The translations under genes and the position numbers were made by a program. From assembly GCA_000828975.1 (NCBI GenBank), contig AP014683.1:883520-947519 (forward strand): a DNA stretch of 64,000 nt, in the 5' to 3' direction. Every line of letters begins with the position of its first letter. The first letter of the stretch is position 1. Below are positions 52,254 through 62,259 of the stretch, piece after piece. The DNA is from Burkholderiales bacterium GJ-E10. Lineage in GTDB: Bacteria > Pseudomonadota > Gammaproteobacteria > Burkholderiales > Burkholderiaceae_F. The notes under the pieces were generated by a model that made no database searches, had not been told where the DNA came from, and was given only the letters and a program-made list of their open reading frames with translations.

Positions 52254-54422
52254 CTATCCTAATCCAGGAACCCGATTGCGGTCTCTCGATTCGGTCATCC
52301 TTTCCAGCGGAAATCGCAACGTGAACGTCGTTCCGGCGCCCGGCGCGCTGGTCACGCGGACCTCGCCGCCCAGGGCGCGCACGGTTTCGCGCACCTGATA
52401 GGCGCCGATGCCCATGCCTTGCGATCCCTTGGTACTGTCGAATGGACGGAAAAGCCGTTCGCGCAGAAACTCGGCGTCCATGCCGCAGCCGGTGTCGGCC
52501 ACCGTGAGCCGGGCCTCGTCGGCGCCGACGTCGAGCGCCACGGTGATGCGGCCGTCCGCGGGCGTGGCGTCCTGGGCGTTGCGCAGGAGGTGCTCGAGCG
52601 CCGCTTCGAGCTTGGCCGGGTCGGCGACGATGCGGGCGGGCGGCAGTTCCTGCGCGGCGGGAACGGGCTGCCGGTCGCGGCATCGCTGCATGGCGTTGCG
52701 GACGATGTCGTCGAGCGCCACGGCCGCCGAGCCGGAGGCGGGCGTCGCCGATCCTTCCTTGATTTGCGCGATCAGGCCGTTGATGCGGCTGGCGGCGTTG
52801 GCGATGGTGCGGACGGCATCGTCGACGAATTCGGGCTTGTGCTTGTGGCGTGGGGCGTTGTCGACGATGAGTTGCATCTGCGCCGCCGAGTTCTTGAGAT
52901 CGTGCATCATGAAGGCGACCAGGCGGTTGTAGGCTTCGAACTGGCGGGCCTGCCCCAGGCTGCGATCGGTCTCCTGCTGGACGATGTGCACGGCGATGTG
53001 CTGCCCGGTCATGCGCATCAGGTCATAGTCTTCGTAGGTGAGGTCGAACGGCCCGGGCGGCGCCTGCAGCAGGACCATGCCGAGCAGGCGGTGGCGATGG
53101 AGAACCGGCATGAGCACCCGCCAGTGCGGCGTCCCCTGCAACCAATCCGGCAGGTCGACGTTTTCATATTGTTCGGGTGCGCTGCGGTACGCCGCGAGGT
53201 CGATCACCGTCCGGCTGCGTTCGAGGTAGCGGGCGAGTTCGCTGCCGGCGGACAGGGGGTGGGCGTGCTGCAGTCCGGGTGCCTCCGCCGGCCAGGAGGT
53301 GACCGGCACGAACGCAGTGCCGTCGTGGTCGCCGAACTCCTCGCGGACCAGGAGGACCGCTTCCGGGCTTTCGAAGATCTGCGCGATGGCGCGCGCCGCG
53401 GCGCGCCGCACATCCGCTTCGCCGGGTTCCGCGAGGGTGTCGACAAAGCGCAGCCACTCGATGCGGTAGTCGTATTTGTTGCGATAGAAGTGGGTGGCGA
53501 GGAAGAGCTTGATCCGCCGCCGCACCGCGGTCGAGGCGAGCGAGGCGGCCAGCACGACGGCGGCGCCGGCGACGAAGACGATCTGGATCGCGCCGCCCCA
53601 GCTGCCGCCGAAGCGGCGCAGCAGGTAGCCGACGGCGGCGATCGCCGTCATGTAGGTCCCGGCGGCGACGAAGGTTCCGGCATAGAACACCGCCTGGCGG
53701 GAGACGAACACCTCCAGCGACCAATCGGGGCTGCGGCGTGCCGCGAGCACGAGCAGGGGGACGGCGAGCGCATCCACCAGCCCCCGCGCATCCCAGGACA
53801 CCGCCCCGATGTGCTTGAGCAGTTCGGCCTGGGAGTAGAGATAGAGGTCGTAGGCGCACAGCAGGCCCACGCCGATGACCAGCGGGCGCAGCGCCCAGCG
53901 TCCGCTGGCGTTGGCGTTGCGGTAGAGCTGTTCCAGCGCCACGAAGGTCGCCACCGCCATGAACAGCCCGGCCCGGACCAGCGGCGCCTGTGCCGCGTGC
54001 AGGAAACTATGGGGGTCGGTGATCGCCAGCAGCGGGCCGAGCGCGATGAGCGCCAGAAACAGCGCGGCGGCGCCGATGCGCCAGGGGAGCGCAAAGAGGT
54101 TCCGGTTCAGGCCGATGATGGCGAGCAACCATGCGCCGTCGCGCGCCATTTCCAGGAGGTAGTCGGGAAGCGGGAGGAAGACGCCGTGGACGCTTTGAAT
54201 GGCGAGCACGCCGGCCCAGAAGGCGGTGATCAGGGATGCGACGCCGAGCGAGAGACCGGCGCGGCTCCCCGACCTCGAGGCCTGGGCGATTTGCGCCTGC
54301 CGGTCGGCCGCGCCGCCGGAGCGCATGCCGCGCCGCCCGAGGGCGCCGATGAACAGCACCGCGGCCAGCAGCAGGAATGCCGCGGCCGCGATGCCGTAGC
54401 TCAGCGCTCCGAAGGAGTTCAA
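52254..54422 (-). CDS. prsK: PEP-CTERM sensor histidine kinase PrsK
   Basis: 722 residues. The N-terminal half has about nine membrane helices (1-300), then a GAF-like region (about 320-470) and a kinase core. The H-box is FMMHDLKNSAAQMQL with phosphoacceptor His507. The N, G1 and G2 boxes are EHLLRNAQDATP, VADTGCGMD and GSQGMGIGAYQVRE. This matches PrsK (TIGR02916). It should phosphorylate PrsR. It sits 10 bp after the sugar-transferase gene, and 123 bp separate it from prsR. Confidence 0.94.
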   Translation of the reverse strand: MNSFGALSYGIAAAAFLLLAAVLFIGALGRRGMRSGGAADRQAQIAQASRSGSRAGLSLGVASLITAFWAGVLAIQSVHGVFLPLPDYLLEMARDGAWLLAIIGLNRNLFALPWRIGAAALFLALIALGPLLAITDPHSFLHAAQAPLVRAGLFMAVATFVALEQLYRNANASGRWALRPLVIGVGLLCAYDLYLYSQAELLKHIGAVSWDARGLVDALAVPLLVLAARRSPDWSLEVFVSRQAVFYAGTFVAAGTYMTAIAAVGYLLRRFGGSWGGAIQIVFVAGAAVVLAASLASTAVRRRIKLFLATHFYRNKYDYRIEWLRFVDTLAEPGEADVRRAAARAIAQIFESPEAVLLVREEFGDHDGTAFVPVTSWPAEAPGLQHAHPLSAGSELARYLERSRTVIDLAAYRSAPEQYENVDLPDWLQGTPHWRVLMPVLHRHRLLGMVLLQAPPGPFDLTYEDYDLMRMTGQHIAVHIVQQETDRSLGQARQFEAYNRLVAFMMHDLKNSAAQMQLIVDNAPRHKHKPEFVDDAVRTIANAASRINGLIAQIKEGSATPASGSAAVALDDIVRNAMQRCRDRQPVPAAQELPPARIVADPAKLEAALEHLLRNAQDATPADGRITVALDVGADEARLTVADTGCGMDAEFLRERLFRPFDSTKGSQGMGIGAYQVRETVRALGGEVRVTSAPGAGTTFTLRFPLERMTESRDRNRVPGLG

Positions 54423-54432
54423 TCGAGGCAGA

Positions 54433-55857
54433 TCATCGCGCGCCCTCGCCGCGCAGGACGACGCGGATGGTTTCGAAGAGGATGCGCAAGTCTAATGCGA
54501 GCGAGTGGTTCTTGACGTAGTAGAGGTCGAACTGCAGCTTGCGCCGGGAATCTTCGAGCGTGGCCGCGTAGTTGAACCGCACCTGCGCCCAGCCGGTGAG
54601 GCCGGGCCGCACGCTGTGGCGCACGTCGTAGAAACGGATGTCGCTCTTGAGCTGTTCGACGAAGGCGGGCCGTTCCGGGCGGGGGCCGACGATGCTCATC
54701 TGGCCGCGCAGCACGTTGAGCAACTGCGGCAGCTCGTCGATGCGGGTCTTGCGGATGATGCGGCCCACCCGGGTGACGCGGGGGTCGCCCGCGCCGGCCC
54801 AGCGGGCGCGGCCGTCGGCTTCGGCGTCGGTGCGCATGCTGCGGAACTTGAGTACCTGGAACGTGCGGCCCTTGAGGCCGACGCGCTCCTGGCGATAGAT
54901 GACCGGGCCTTCGCTCTCCATGGCGATCGCCGCGGCGGTGATCGCCATGACCGGCAGGGCGAGAAGGAGCAGGATGGCCGAAGCGACGATGTCGGTCGTG
55001 CGCTTGGCGAAGCGGCGTCCGATGCCTTGTTCGAAGCCGTGGCCGTAGATGAGCCAGCTCGCCTTGAGCGAATCGAGCGGAAACTCGCCGTGGACGCGCT
55101 CGTAGAATGCGGTCTTGTCGGTGATCCGCACGCCGTGGATGCGGCATTCGAGCATGTCGCGCAGCGGCAGCACGCCGCCGCGCTGCTCGCGCTCGGCGAC
55201 CACGATCTCGTTGGCCCGGGAGCGCCGCACGAGATCCACGAGATCATTGCACGGCAGGATCGGCGTGTGGCCGTTCAAGGTGGTCGCGGTCGAGGCGCCG
55301 GAATTGTTGGTCGGCACGACGCCGACGATCTCCAGGCCGCGCTGCGGGTTGCGCGCCAGGGTGTCGACGAGATCCTGCGCGTCGGGGCCGGTGCCCAGCA
55401 CCAGCACGCGCCGCGCCGCCGGGCCGCACTGCTGCGCCAGGAAGAGCAGCGGCCGCACCGACGCGACGAGCAGCGTGTAGGGGAACAGGAACGCCGGCGT
55501 GCCGATCGCCGGCCCGTTGAGGTTGGGCGCGAGGGCGCGGACCGCGACGTAGAAGATCACCGTGTCGATCACGGCGGCGGCGATCGCCCGGGCGAACACG
55601 GCCGAGCGCGATGGATAGCGGGTGGCGCGGTAGAGCCCCGCAGCGAGATTCGTGCCGAGGAGCATCGCGGCGAACCCGCCGGCGAAGGCCATCGTGAAGG
55701 GGGTTCGCCATTCGCCGGCGTGGCGCGCCAGCTCGCCGTTGCCGTCGATCACCGACAGCGCGAAGAGCAGTCCCCCGAACGCCAGCACCCAATCGCCGGG
55801 CCATTGCAGCCAGTGCCCGTTTGCAACCCTGGGCAGTGCGCTTATTCGTGTGTTCAT
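54433..55857 (-). CDS. Priming sugar transferase, PEP-CTERM/EpsB-like
   Basis: 474 residues from ATG 55857 (MNTRISALPRVANG). An N-terminal membrane domain (four or five helices, about 20-145), a CoA-binding-like Rossmann region (RRVLVLGTGPDAQDLVDTLA), and the C-terminal bacterial sugar-transferase domain (KRTTDIVASAILLLLALPVM, YRQERVGLKGRTFQVLKFRS, MRTDAEADG, KTRIDELPQLLNVLRGQMSI, VGPRPERPAFVEQL). It matches the TIGR03013 family. It should attach the first sugar phosphate to undecaprenyl phosphate. It heads the operon with prsK, prsR, xrtA and prsT. Confidence 0.93.
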   Translation of the reverse strand: MNTRISALPRVANGHWLQWPGDWVLAFGGLLFALSVIDGNGELARHAGEWRTPFTMAFAGGFAAMLLGTNLAAGLYRATRYPSRSAVFARAIAAAVIDTVIFYVAVRALAPNLNGPAIGTPAFLFPYTLLVASVRPLLFLAQQCGPAARRVLVLGTGPDAQDLVDTLARNPQRGLEIVGVVPTNNSGASTATTLNGHTPILPCNDLVDLVRRSRANEIVVAEREQRGGVLPLRDMLECRIHGVRITDKTAFYERVHGEFPLDSLKASWLIYGHGFEQGIGRRFAKRTTDIVASAILLLLALPVMAITAAAIAMESEGPVIYRQERVGLKGRTFQVLKFRSMRTDAEADGRARWAGAGDPRVTRVGRIIRKTRIDELPQLLNVLRGQMSIVGPRPERPAFVEQLKSDIRFYDVRHSVRPGLTGWAQVRFNYAATLEDSRRKLQFDLYYVKNHSLALDLRILFETIRVVLRGEGAR

Positions 55858-56189
55858 AAGGCGATGCACCAATGCAAGACGACGATTCCGCCGCATGGGG
55901 GTCCGGATGGATCGGCCCACGCGGAACGCTTTCCCGCCGAATCCGGTTTTACCCGGCGCTTCTGACGGGGGTATGGCAACGCAACTTTCGATCGCCCACA
56001 TTGCGGCGCCGATGTGCGAGGCCGCGATCCTACCGTAAATATGGTATGGAACGCAATGGAAACCGGGACAACGGCACGGCGAATGTGACTTCGGTCACGA
56101 TTCCGGTACCTTCGGTGCAGGTTTCTCTTGCGGTTCCCGTACTACCGCTACGGTATCGGCGCGCGGCGCGGAGACTTGAGGGCGTCTCC
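55858..56189. other. 332-bp upstream region of the sugar transferase operon
   Basis: Promoter region of the minus-strand operon starting at 55857. The only clear element is a CRP/FNR-like palindrome at 56084-56099. No sigma-54 box is visible, and no coding sequence is supported. Confidence 0.5.
56084..56099. promoter_or_regulatory. CRP-like palindromic operator
   Basis: TGTGACTTCGGTCACG: TGTGA-N6-TCACG with a perfect GTGAC/GTCAC core. It is about 227 bp upstream of the sugar-transferase start and 91 bp from the end of the kinase gene. It fits a CRP/Vfr-type binding site; the distance to the start is long. Confidence 0.45.
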
Positions 56190-58727
56190 TCACCCGGTCT
56201 GCCGCATTGCCAGCACGGCCTGATTGCGCAGGGTCTTGAGCAGGCCGAGTTCCTCGGCACTGAAGTGCAAGGTGGCCGCCGAGGCGCTGTCGCCGTAGAT
56301 CAGGCCCACCGTGCGCTTGTTCTGGGCGATCGGCAGCAGGACGAGGCCGCGCGCGCCGACGTCGCGCCGGTACCAGGCGGGAACGTGGGCGCGCACCTTC
56401 TCGGCGTCGAGGTCGGTGACGCAGAGGTCCACGCCCATCACGGTGGCGGCGTAGAACAGGTCGCGCTCGCCCTGCAGGGGCAGGGAGAGTTTCTGCTTCA
56501 CGAACGCGTCGGCGCCGGGCCCGAAGCCGTAGCGGCAGCGCAGCGCCTGGCGGGGCGCATCGAGGATGAACAGCAGCACGCGGTCGAAGCCGATTGCCCG
56601 ATACATCGTTTCCAGGATGATGCGCAGGATGTCCTGCAGCGGCTGGTCGCTCACCAGCGAATTGGTGATGTCCTGGATGCCGGCGGCGAGCAGCGCCTGG
56701 CGCCTGCCGGGTGCGGCCGGCGCGCCCGGCCCCGCGGCGGCGTCGGCGCCGCTGGCAGCATCCAGGGCGGCGTCGGCGCTCAGGTGCTGGGTGAGCGCGA
56801 TCCGGCTCAGGGTGTCGGGCCCGTTGTCGGAGGCGGCGTTCGGGTCGGTCTGCGCCGCCGCCGTGTCCCAGTCCCGGGCCTTTTTCGCGAACCCGCTGCG
56901 GGAAACGCCGTGGCCCAGGGTGTCGGCGTCGCGCATCAGGGAGGCGGTGGCGTCCTGCACCGCGGCGTTGAGCCGGCGGTCGTCGATGCCGGTCGCCGGG
57001 CCGTAGCGTTCGAGCAGGGCGCGGACCTGCTGGGGGCGCGCGGATTCGTCGCCGGTGCGGATGATCTCGGAAAGCTCGTTGGTCAGCCCGGCGAGCAGGC
57101 GCAGGCGCTCGGGTTCCCGCTCCGGTCGCATCGGCCCCGGGAGGGCGACGGCGCGCATGCTGGCACGGATGTCGTCCGGCAGGTTCCATGCCTTGGCGAC
57201 GCCGATGCCGAGCTCTTCGTAGCTCAGGCCCAGCACGTGGCGGGAGGCGCGGTCCTCGTCCCAGCCGTGGGTCTGCATCGCGCGCGCCACCGCCAGCGCC
57301 TCCTCGTGCAGATAGAAGGTCGCCAGCAGCTTGCCCAGACGGTGGAACATCGCGCAGACGAACGCCTGTTCCGCGTTCGGGGTGTCGGCGTCGACCGCCA
57401 GCTCGCGGGCCAGCAGGCCGCTGAAGTAGGCGCCGATGACGAGATCCTTGAGCGCGGCGGCGTTGGCGTGTTCGTGGAGATGCTCGAACAGCGTGAGCGA
57501 CATCGCGAGGTTGCGCACGGTGTTGAAGCCGACGATGGCGATGGCCCGCGAGACGGTGCTGATCTCGCCGCCGAATTGCGTGAAATGCGAGGCGTTGACG
57601 AGTTTGAGCAGGCGGGTCGTCAGCGCGAAGTCCTTGAGGATCATGCCGCACAGCACCGAGATCGGTTCCCGATCCGATGCGACGGCGCGATTGACGGCGG
57701 TGATCGTGGCCGACATCGCCGGGAAGTCGCCCTTGTGGCGGATCCGGCGCAGCAGGTAGTCCAGGGTGCCGGTGGCGGCGTCGGTCTGCGCCTCGGCGTC
57801 CGGGTGCAGGTATGCGTGCAGGGCCTTGGCCATCTCGGCCGCGCTGGCGAACCGCTCCTCGGGGTCCTTCGCCAGGGCCTTCATCAACAGGCCGTCGAGG
57901 CGGGCATCGACGCCGTCGGTGCGCTGCGAGGGCAGGACGAAATCTTCTTCGACGATGCGCCGGACGATCTCCCGCGGGCTGGCGCCGTGGATCGGCGGCG
58001 CGCCGGTGACCATCTCGTAGAGCACGACGCCGAGCGCGAACTGGTCGCCGGCCGGCAGGAATGCCCGCCGGGTGATGGATTCGGGGGCGACGTAGGAGGG
58101 CGTGCCGGCGATCTCGCCCGAGGCGGCGCCGTCCGCCTGGATGCGACGGGCGATGCCGAAGTCCATCAGGCGCGGCACGCCGTCCGGGGCGATCATGATG
58201 TTCGCGGGTTTGATGTCGCGATGGATGATGCCGCGCTCATGGGCGTATGCGATGCCCTGCGCCAGCGCGATGGCGATCTCCACCGCCTGGGCGACGGGCA
58301 GCGGGCCGCCTGTGCGCAGCAGCGCGGCGAGGGTCTTGCCCTCGACGTACTCGAAGACGAGATAGGGCGTGCCAACGTGTTCACCGGCGTCGTGGAGCGG
58401 GACGATGTTCGGATGCGACAGCGTGGCGACGATGCGCGCTTCGTCGAGCAGGGACGCAAGCCCGTCGTGCCGCAGGCCGCCGGCGGCGCCCAGCCGAAGG
58501 GTCTTCACCGCGACCCGGCGGCCAAGGCGGGGGTCGAGCGCCAGATACACCGATCCTTCCGCGCCGGTTCCGAGCGTGGCGAGGATTTCAAAGCGGGCGA
58601 TGCGGGTTGGGGGGGCGGGCGCGCTCGTTTTCGTCTCCCTGCGAAAAGCGGACGGCGGTCCGGGTCGCGCCGGATCGGATCGCCGTCCCATCGAAGCATT
58701 TCTTCTTGTTGTCCGGGACTCCCGCAT
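56190..58727 (-). CDS. Ser/Thr protein kinase with HDOD and GAF domains
   Basis: 845 residues. The Hanks-type kinase domain (about 42-300) is intact: GTGAEGSVYLA, AVKTL, the HRD loop IIHRDIKPANIMI and the DFG motif LMDFGIARR. Next is an HDOD domain (about 335-540: GDFPAMSATITAVNR, TTRLLKLVNASHF, CAMFHRLGKLLATFYLHE). The C-terminal region (about 665-835) is a GAF-like sensor (LQDILRIILETMYRAIGFDR). No membrane helix is seen. It lies next to a GGDEF-EAL protein, which suggests a cytoplasmic signalling pair. ATG 58727 or an internal ATG at MGRRSD (about residue 13) may be the start. Confidence 0.9.
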   Translation of the reverse strand: MRESRTTRRNASMGRRSDPARPGPPSAFRRETKTSAPAPPTRIARFEILATLGTGAEGSVYLALDPRLGRRVAVKTLRLGAAGGLRHDGLASLLDEARIVATLSHPNIVPLHDAGEHVGTPYLVFEYVEGKTLAALLRTGGPLPVAQAVEIAIALAQGIAYAHERGIIHRDIKPANIMIAPDGVPRLMDFGIARRIQADGAASGEIAGTPSYVAPESITRRAFLPAGDQFALGVVLYEMVTGAPPIHGASPREIVRRIVEEDFVLPSQRTDGVDARLDGLLMKALAKDPEERFASAAEMAKALHAYLHPDAEAQTDAATGTLDYLLRRIRHKGDFPAMSATITAVNRAVASDREPISVLCGMILKDFALTTRLLKLVNASHFTQFGGEISTVSRAIAIVGFNTVRNLAMSLTLFEHLHEHANAAALKDLVIGAYFSGLLARELAVDADTPNAEQAFVCAMFHRLGKLLATFYLHEEALAVARAMQTHGWDEDRASRHVLGLSYEELGIGVAKAWNLPDDIRASMRAVALPGPMRPEREPERLRLLAGLTNELSEIIRTGDESARPQQVRALLERYGPATGIDDRRLNAAVQDATASLMRDADTLGHGVSRSGFAKKARDWDTAAAQTDPNAASDNGPDTLSRIALTQHLSADAALDAASGADAAAGPGAPAAPGRRQALLAAGIQDITNSLVSDQPLQDILRIILETMYRAIGFDRVLLFILDAPRQALRCRYGFGPGADAFVKQKLSLPLQGERDLFYAATVMGVDLCVTDLDAEKVRAHVPAWYRRDVGARGLVLLPIAQNKRTVGLIYGDSASAATLHFSAEELGLLKTLRNQAVLAMRQTG

Positions 58728-58804
58728 GGGAGTGCCCCGTCTTTTCCGTCATTGTGCTCGCGGCCGCCGCGGGCGGTAGCGGGAAAAACGGCGCGGGCGG
58801 GCGG

Positions 58805-61276
58805 CTATCCGGGGCTTCGGTCGGCGTGCAGAAGCGTCTCGAACGCTTCGGGTGGAACCGGCCGGGAGAACAGATACCCCTGGGCATAGCCGCAGCCGGC
58901 ATTTTCCAGAAAGGTTCGCTGGGCGGCGGTTTCCACCCCCTCGGCGATCACGCGCAGCCCGAGTTCCTGCGCCATCCGGACGATGGTCTTCGACAGGGTG
59001 CGCGCCGCGGGTTCGGTCTCCAGGTTGCGCGTGAACGACTGATCGATCTTCAGGTGGTCGAGCGGGAACTTGTGCAGGTATGCGAGCGAGGAGTATCCGG
59101 TTCCGAAGTCGTCGAGGGCGATCGGGATGCCGCTGTCGCGCAGCCAGGAAAGCGATTCGGCCACTGCCGCATCGGCATCGAGCAGCAGGCCTTCGGTGAT
59201 TTCGATGGCGATGCAGCGGGGCGGCAGGCCCTGTTCCTGCAGGATCTTCGGCCAGGTGCGGATATGCGCGCTGTCGCGGAACTGCACCGGGGAGCTGTTC
59301 ACGCTGACGCAGAATTCGCTGCCAAGCCCCTGTTCGTGCCAGCGCTTCGCCCAGCGCGCGCTTTCGCGGAAGACCCAGTCGCCGATGTCGACGATGAGGC
59401 CGGTCTCCTCGGCCGCCGGAATGAAGCGGTCCGGGGAAATCCAGCCGTGGGTCGGATGTCTCCATCGCAGCAGGGCCTCGGCTGCGCAGATCCGTCCGCT
59501 CGACAGGTCGATGATCGGCTGGAAGAACACGTTCAACTGCCCGCCGGGCAGGGCGCCGCGCAGGTCGGTGATCAGGTGCAGGCGCGTCTTCGCCTCGGCC
59601 TGCAGCGCCTCGGTGAAATAGGCCAGGCGGTTGCGCCCCTGGCGCTTGGCGACGTACATCGCCTGATCGGCATTGCGGATCAGGGCATCGGCGTTTTGCG
59701 TGTCGGTCGGGAAATAGGTGATGCCGACGCTGGCGGTCACGAAGACGGACTCGGCGCCCAGCACGTAGGGATCGGCGAGGCGCGTGATGATGTTGCCCGC
59801 GACGGCTTCGGCCTCCTCGGGATGGGTCAGTTGCGGCAGGATCACGGTGAACTCGTCGCCGCCGAGGCGCGCGACGGTGTCGGCCTCGCGGATGCAGGCC
59901 GCGATCCGGCGCGACGCTTCGACCAGCAGGCGATCGCCGCGGTCGTGCCCGAACGTGTCGTTGATCTCCTTGAACCGGTCGAGGTCGATGAACAGGAGCG
60001 CGACCAGGCCGCCCATGCGATGGGAGATCTTGATTTCCTGTTCCAGGCGGTCGCGGAACATGTAGCGGTTGGGCAGGCCGGTGAGGAAGTCGAAGTTGGC
60101 CTGGCGCCAGATCAGTTCGGCCGAGCGCTTGGTTTCGGAGATGTCGCGCGCGATGCCGAGGAACCCCGGCTTTTCATTGCCGACGTGGGGCAGGCAGGCG
60201 GCGTGGATTTCCAGCCAGCGCGAGGTGCCGTCCTTGCCGCCGACTTCGATCTCCAGCACGCCGTTCTCGCCGCCGCAGGCCTTGCGGTGCAGGTCGAGAA
60301 AGGCGCCGCGATACTCGGCCTGGATGAAGCTCAGCAAGCCGGCGGCGGCGACCTCCTCTTCGGTGTGCGCGCCGAGCATGCGCAGGCCCGCCTCGTTGAT
60401 GCGCAACAGCCTGCGGTGCGCGTCGAGCACGAGGACGCATTCCGGTTCGCTTTGGAGGATCGAGTCGAGAAACTCGTTTTTTTCGCGCAGGTCGCGCTCG
60501 CTGCGCCGGAGCGCGTCGACCATGTCCCGCCGCACGCGGGCGTTTTCGATCGCGTCGAGGGCGAAGCTCAGATCCTTGGAGATCTCGCGCAGCAGGTCGA
60601 TGGCTTCGTCGTCGAAGGAATCGGGCTGCGCGCTGTAGACGGTGAGTACGGCATACGGCGCGTCGTCGCGTCGGATGGGAAAGGCGCCGGTGGCGCGCAA
60701 CCCGTGCCGCAGGGCGCGCTCGCGCCAGGGCGCGACCATCGGATCGGTGGCGTAGTCCTGCACGGTGAAGTAGCGGTCGGTACGGTAGGCCCAGCCCGTG
60801 GGGCCGCAACCCTCCGGCGTTTCCGCGGTGGCGGACACCGCGATCCCATCCAGGTATTCGAGTGCTTCCCCGTAGCGGGCGACCGGATCGATGCGGCCGG
60901 TCTCGGCGTTGCGCATCCCGATCCATGCCATGCGCATGCCGCCGTATTCGACCGCGATGCGGCACACCACCGAGAACAGTTCCGCCGGGGTTTGCAGGCG
61001 GACGATGGTCTGGTTGATTTCGCTGCGCGCCTGGCACAGGTTGGTGAGGCGGACGACGCGCTCTTCGCTCTGAATCAGGGATCGAAGAATTTTTTCGAGC
61101 GCCGCGCCGCTGGACCCGGCGCGGAAGATGCGCTCGCGCAGGCGGGCGATGCGCTGCTCCGGCGGCAGGTCCGGATAGGGCAGCATGTGCGCGGCGAACC
61201 CGGAACCCGGGTTCCTGCGCGGGGGCTGGGCCGCATTCGATGCGATGTCGGCGCCGGGGTCGGACGGGGCGGCCAT
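58805..61276 (-). CDS. GAF-PAS-GGDEF-EAL cyclic-di-GMP enzyme
   Basis: 823 residues. An N-terminal GAF domain (about 85-255), a PAS domain (about 275-390, ending [15 protein letters not shown]), a GGDEF domain (about 400-560) with an intact [11 protein letters not shown], and an EAL domain (about 575-820) with [27 protein letters not shown] and IAEGVET. Both catalytic motifs look complete, so it may be bifunctional. It would adjust c-di-GMP, a usual control of EPS production. It is 77 bp upstream of the kinase gene on the same strand. Confidence 0.93.
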   Translation of the reverse strand: MAAPSDPGADIASNAAQPPRRNPGSGFAAHMLPYPDLPPEQRIARLRERIFRAGSSGAALEKILRSLIQSEERVVRLTNLCQARSEINQTIVRLQTPAELFSVVCRIAVEYGGMRMAWIGMRNAETGRIDPVARYGEALEYLDGIAVSATAETPEGCGPTGWAYRTDRYFTVQDYATDPMVAPWRERALRHGLRATGAFPIRRDDAPYAVLTVYSAQPDSFDDEAIDLLREISKDLSFALDAIENARVRRDMVDALRRSERDLREKNEFLDSILQSEPECVLVLDAHRRLLRINEAGLRMLGAHTEEEVAAAGLLSFIQAEYRGAFLDLHRKACGGENGVLEIEVGGKDGTSRWLEIHAACLPHVGNEKPGFLGIARDISETKRSAELIWRQANFDFLTGLPNRYMFRDRLEQEIKISHRMGGLVALLFIDLDRFKEINDTFGHDRGDRLLVEASRRIAACIREADTVARLGGDEFTVILPQLTHPEEAEAVAGNIITRLADPYVLGAESVFVTASVGITYFPTDTQNADALIRNADQAMYVAKRQGRNRLAYFTEALQAEAKTRLHLITDLRGALPGGQLNVFFQPIIDLSSGRICAAEALLRWRHPTHGWISPDRFIPAAEETGLIVDIGDWVFRESARWAKRWHEQGLGSEFCVSVNSSPVQFRDSAHIRTWPKILQEQGLPPRCIAIEITEGLLLDADAAVAESLSWLRDSGIPIALDDFGTGYSSLAYLHKFPLDHLKIDQSFTRNLETEPAARTLSKTIVRMAQELGLRVIAEGVETAAQRTFLENAGCGYAQGYLFSRPVPPEAFETLLHADRSPG

Positions 61277-61416
61277 GGCTGGGTGCCAGGTTCGGTTCCA
61301 CGAGTCTCGAGCAGTCCAGGATAGCGCGGGCGGGGCGATTGGGGAACCCGGCCCGGTCGGCCGATCGGGCGCCCGCCGGGTATAAAGGACGGCGACTGCA
61401 AACCCGGGAACCCGCC

Positions 61417-61821
61417 ATGCGCCACCGCCACCCCATTCCTCCGGAGGAGATCGAGATCACCGCGATCCGGGCGCAGGGCGCCGGCGGCCAGAACGTGAAC
61501 AAGGTTTCCAGTGCGGTGCATCTGCGGTTCGACATCCGCGCGTCGTCGTTGCCGGAACCGGTCAAGGGACGGCTATTGCGCCTTGGCGACCATCGCATCA
61601 GCAAGGATGGCGTGATCGTCATCAAGGCGCAGGAACACCGAAGCCTCGAGAAGAACCGGATGGAGGCGCTGACCCGCCTGCAGGACCTGGTGGATGCGGC
61701 GGCCGCGGTTCCGAAGCGGCGCCGCCCGACGAAGCCGACCTCGGCGTCGATCGCGAGACGTCTGGAGGCGAAATCCCGGCGCGCGGGCGTGAAGGCGGGT
61801 CGCAGAATGGCTGGTTTATAA
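61417..61821 (+). CDS. arfB: Alternative ribosome-rescue factor ArfB (YaeJ)
   Basis: 134 residues from ATG 61417. The release-factor GGQ motif is in [20 protein letters not shown], and the basic C-terminal tail ([16 protein letters not shown]...KSRRAG) enters the mRNA channel of stalled ribosomes. Length and both features fit ArfB, which hydrolyses peptidyl-tRNA on stalled ribosomes. Divergent from the GGDEF-EAL gene; no link to the EPS locus is apparent. Confidence 0.93.
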   Translation: MRHRHPIPPEEIEITAIRAQGAGGQNVNKVSSAVHLRFDIRASSLPEPVKGRLLRLGDHRISKDGVIVIKAQEHRSLEKNRMEALTRLQDLVDAAAAVPKRRRPTKPTSASIARRLEAKSRRAGVKAGRRMAGL

Positions 61822-61828
61822 GGATAAT

Positions 61829-61867
61829 ATATACTTGACTGTATACGCTTAAGACATTAAAGTATAT
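61829..61867. promoter_or_regulatory. Promoter/operator of hipBA
   Basis: Perfect 8-bp inverted repeats ATATACTT (61829-61836) and AAGTATAT (61860-61867) flank the region. A -35-like TTGACT lies at 61835-61840, with a weak TAAAGT 17 bp later. The start codon of hipB is at 61871, so the transcript would have almost no leader. Likely autoregulation by HipB. Confidence 0.55.
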
Positions 61868-61870
61868 GTT

Positions 61871-62254
61871 ATGTCTAAGAGCTCGGGCGCCCTTCAACAT
61901 CTGCCGCCATCGGTTACTGCTGCCTTGGTTCAGCTGGGTGCCGACTTGGCCGTTGCGCGTATGCGCCGCAAGGAGTCGCTCAAGAGTTGGGCGAAGCGCC
62001 TTGGCGTGAGTGTTCCCACGTTGCTGCGACTCGAGGCGGGCGAGGCATCGGTCAGCCTGGGGGTCCTGGCGACGGCACTGTGGTTGATCGGCCGGGACGG
62101 AGCCCTATCGACGTTGGCCACTCCAAGAGAAGACCGGGGTGCGCTCGAACTGGATGTCCGGGCGGCCGAAGAGCTTGGGCGCGCCCGGGCTCGCGCAACC
62201 GCGAACGCCCGGCGTGGGCGGGCCGGCAAGGCGGCGGGACAATCCGAGCCCTGA
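61871..62254 (+). CDS. hipB: HipB-like XRE antitoxin
   Basis: 127 residues. Central helix-turn-helix (about 30-85: LKSWAKRLGVSVPTLLRLEA, GEASVSLGVLATALWLIGRD). The C-terminal Arg/Ala-rich tail is not conserved. It directly precedes hipA, with 5 bp between the stop and ATG 62260. The arrangement antitoxin-then-kinase is standard for hipBA. It should repress its own promoter at the AT-rich repeats just upstream and bind HipA. Confidence 0.85.
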   Translation: MSKSSGALQHLPPSVTAALVQLGADLAVARMRRKESLKSWAKRLGVSVPTLLRLEAGEASVSLGVLATALWLIGRDGALSTLATPREDRGALELDVRAAEELGRARARATANARRGRAGKAAGQSEP

Positions 62255-62259
62255 TCGTC

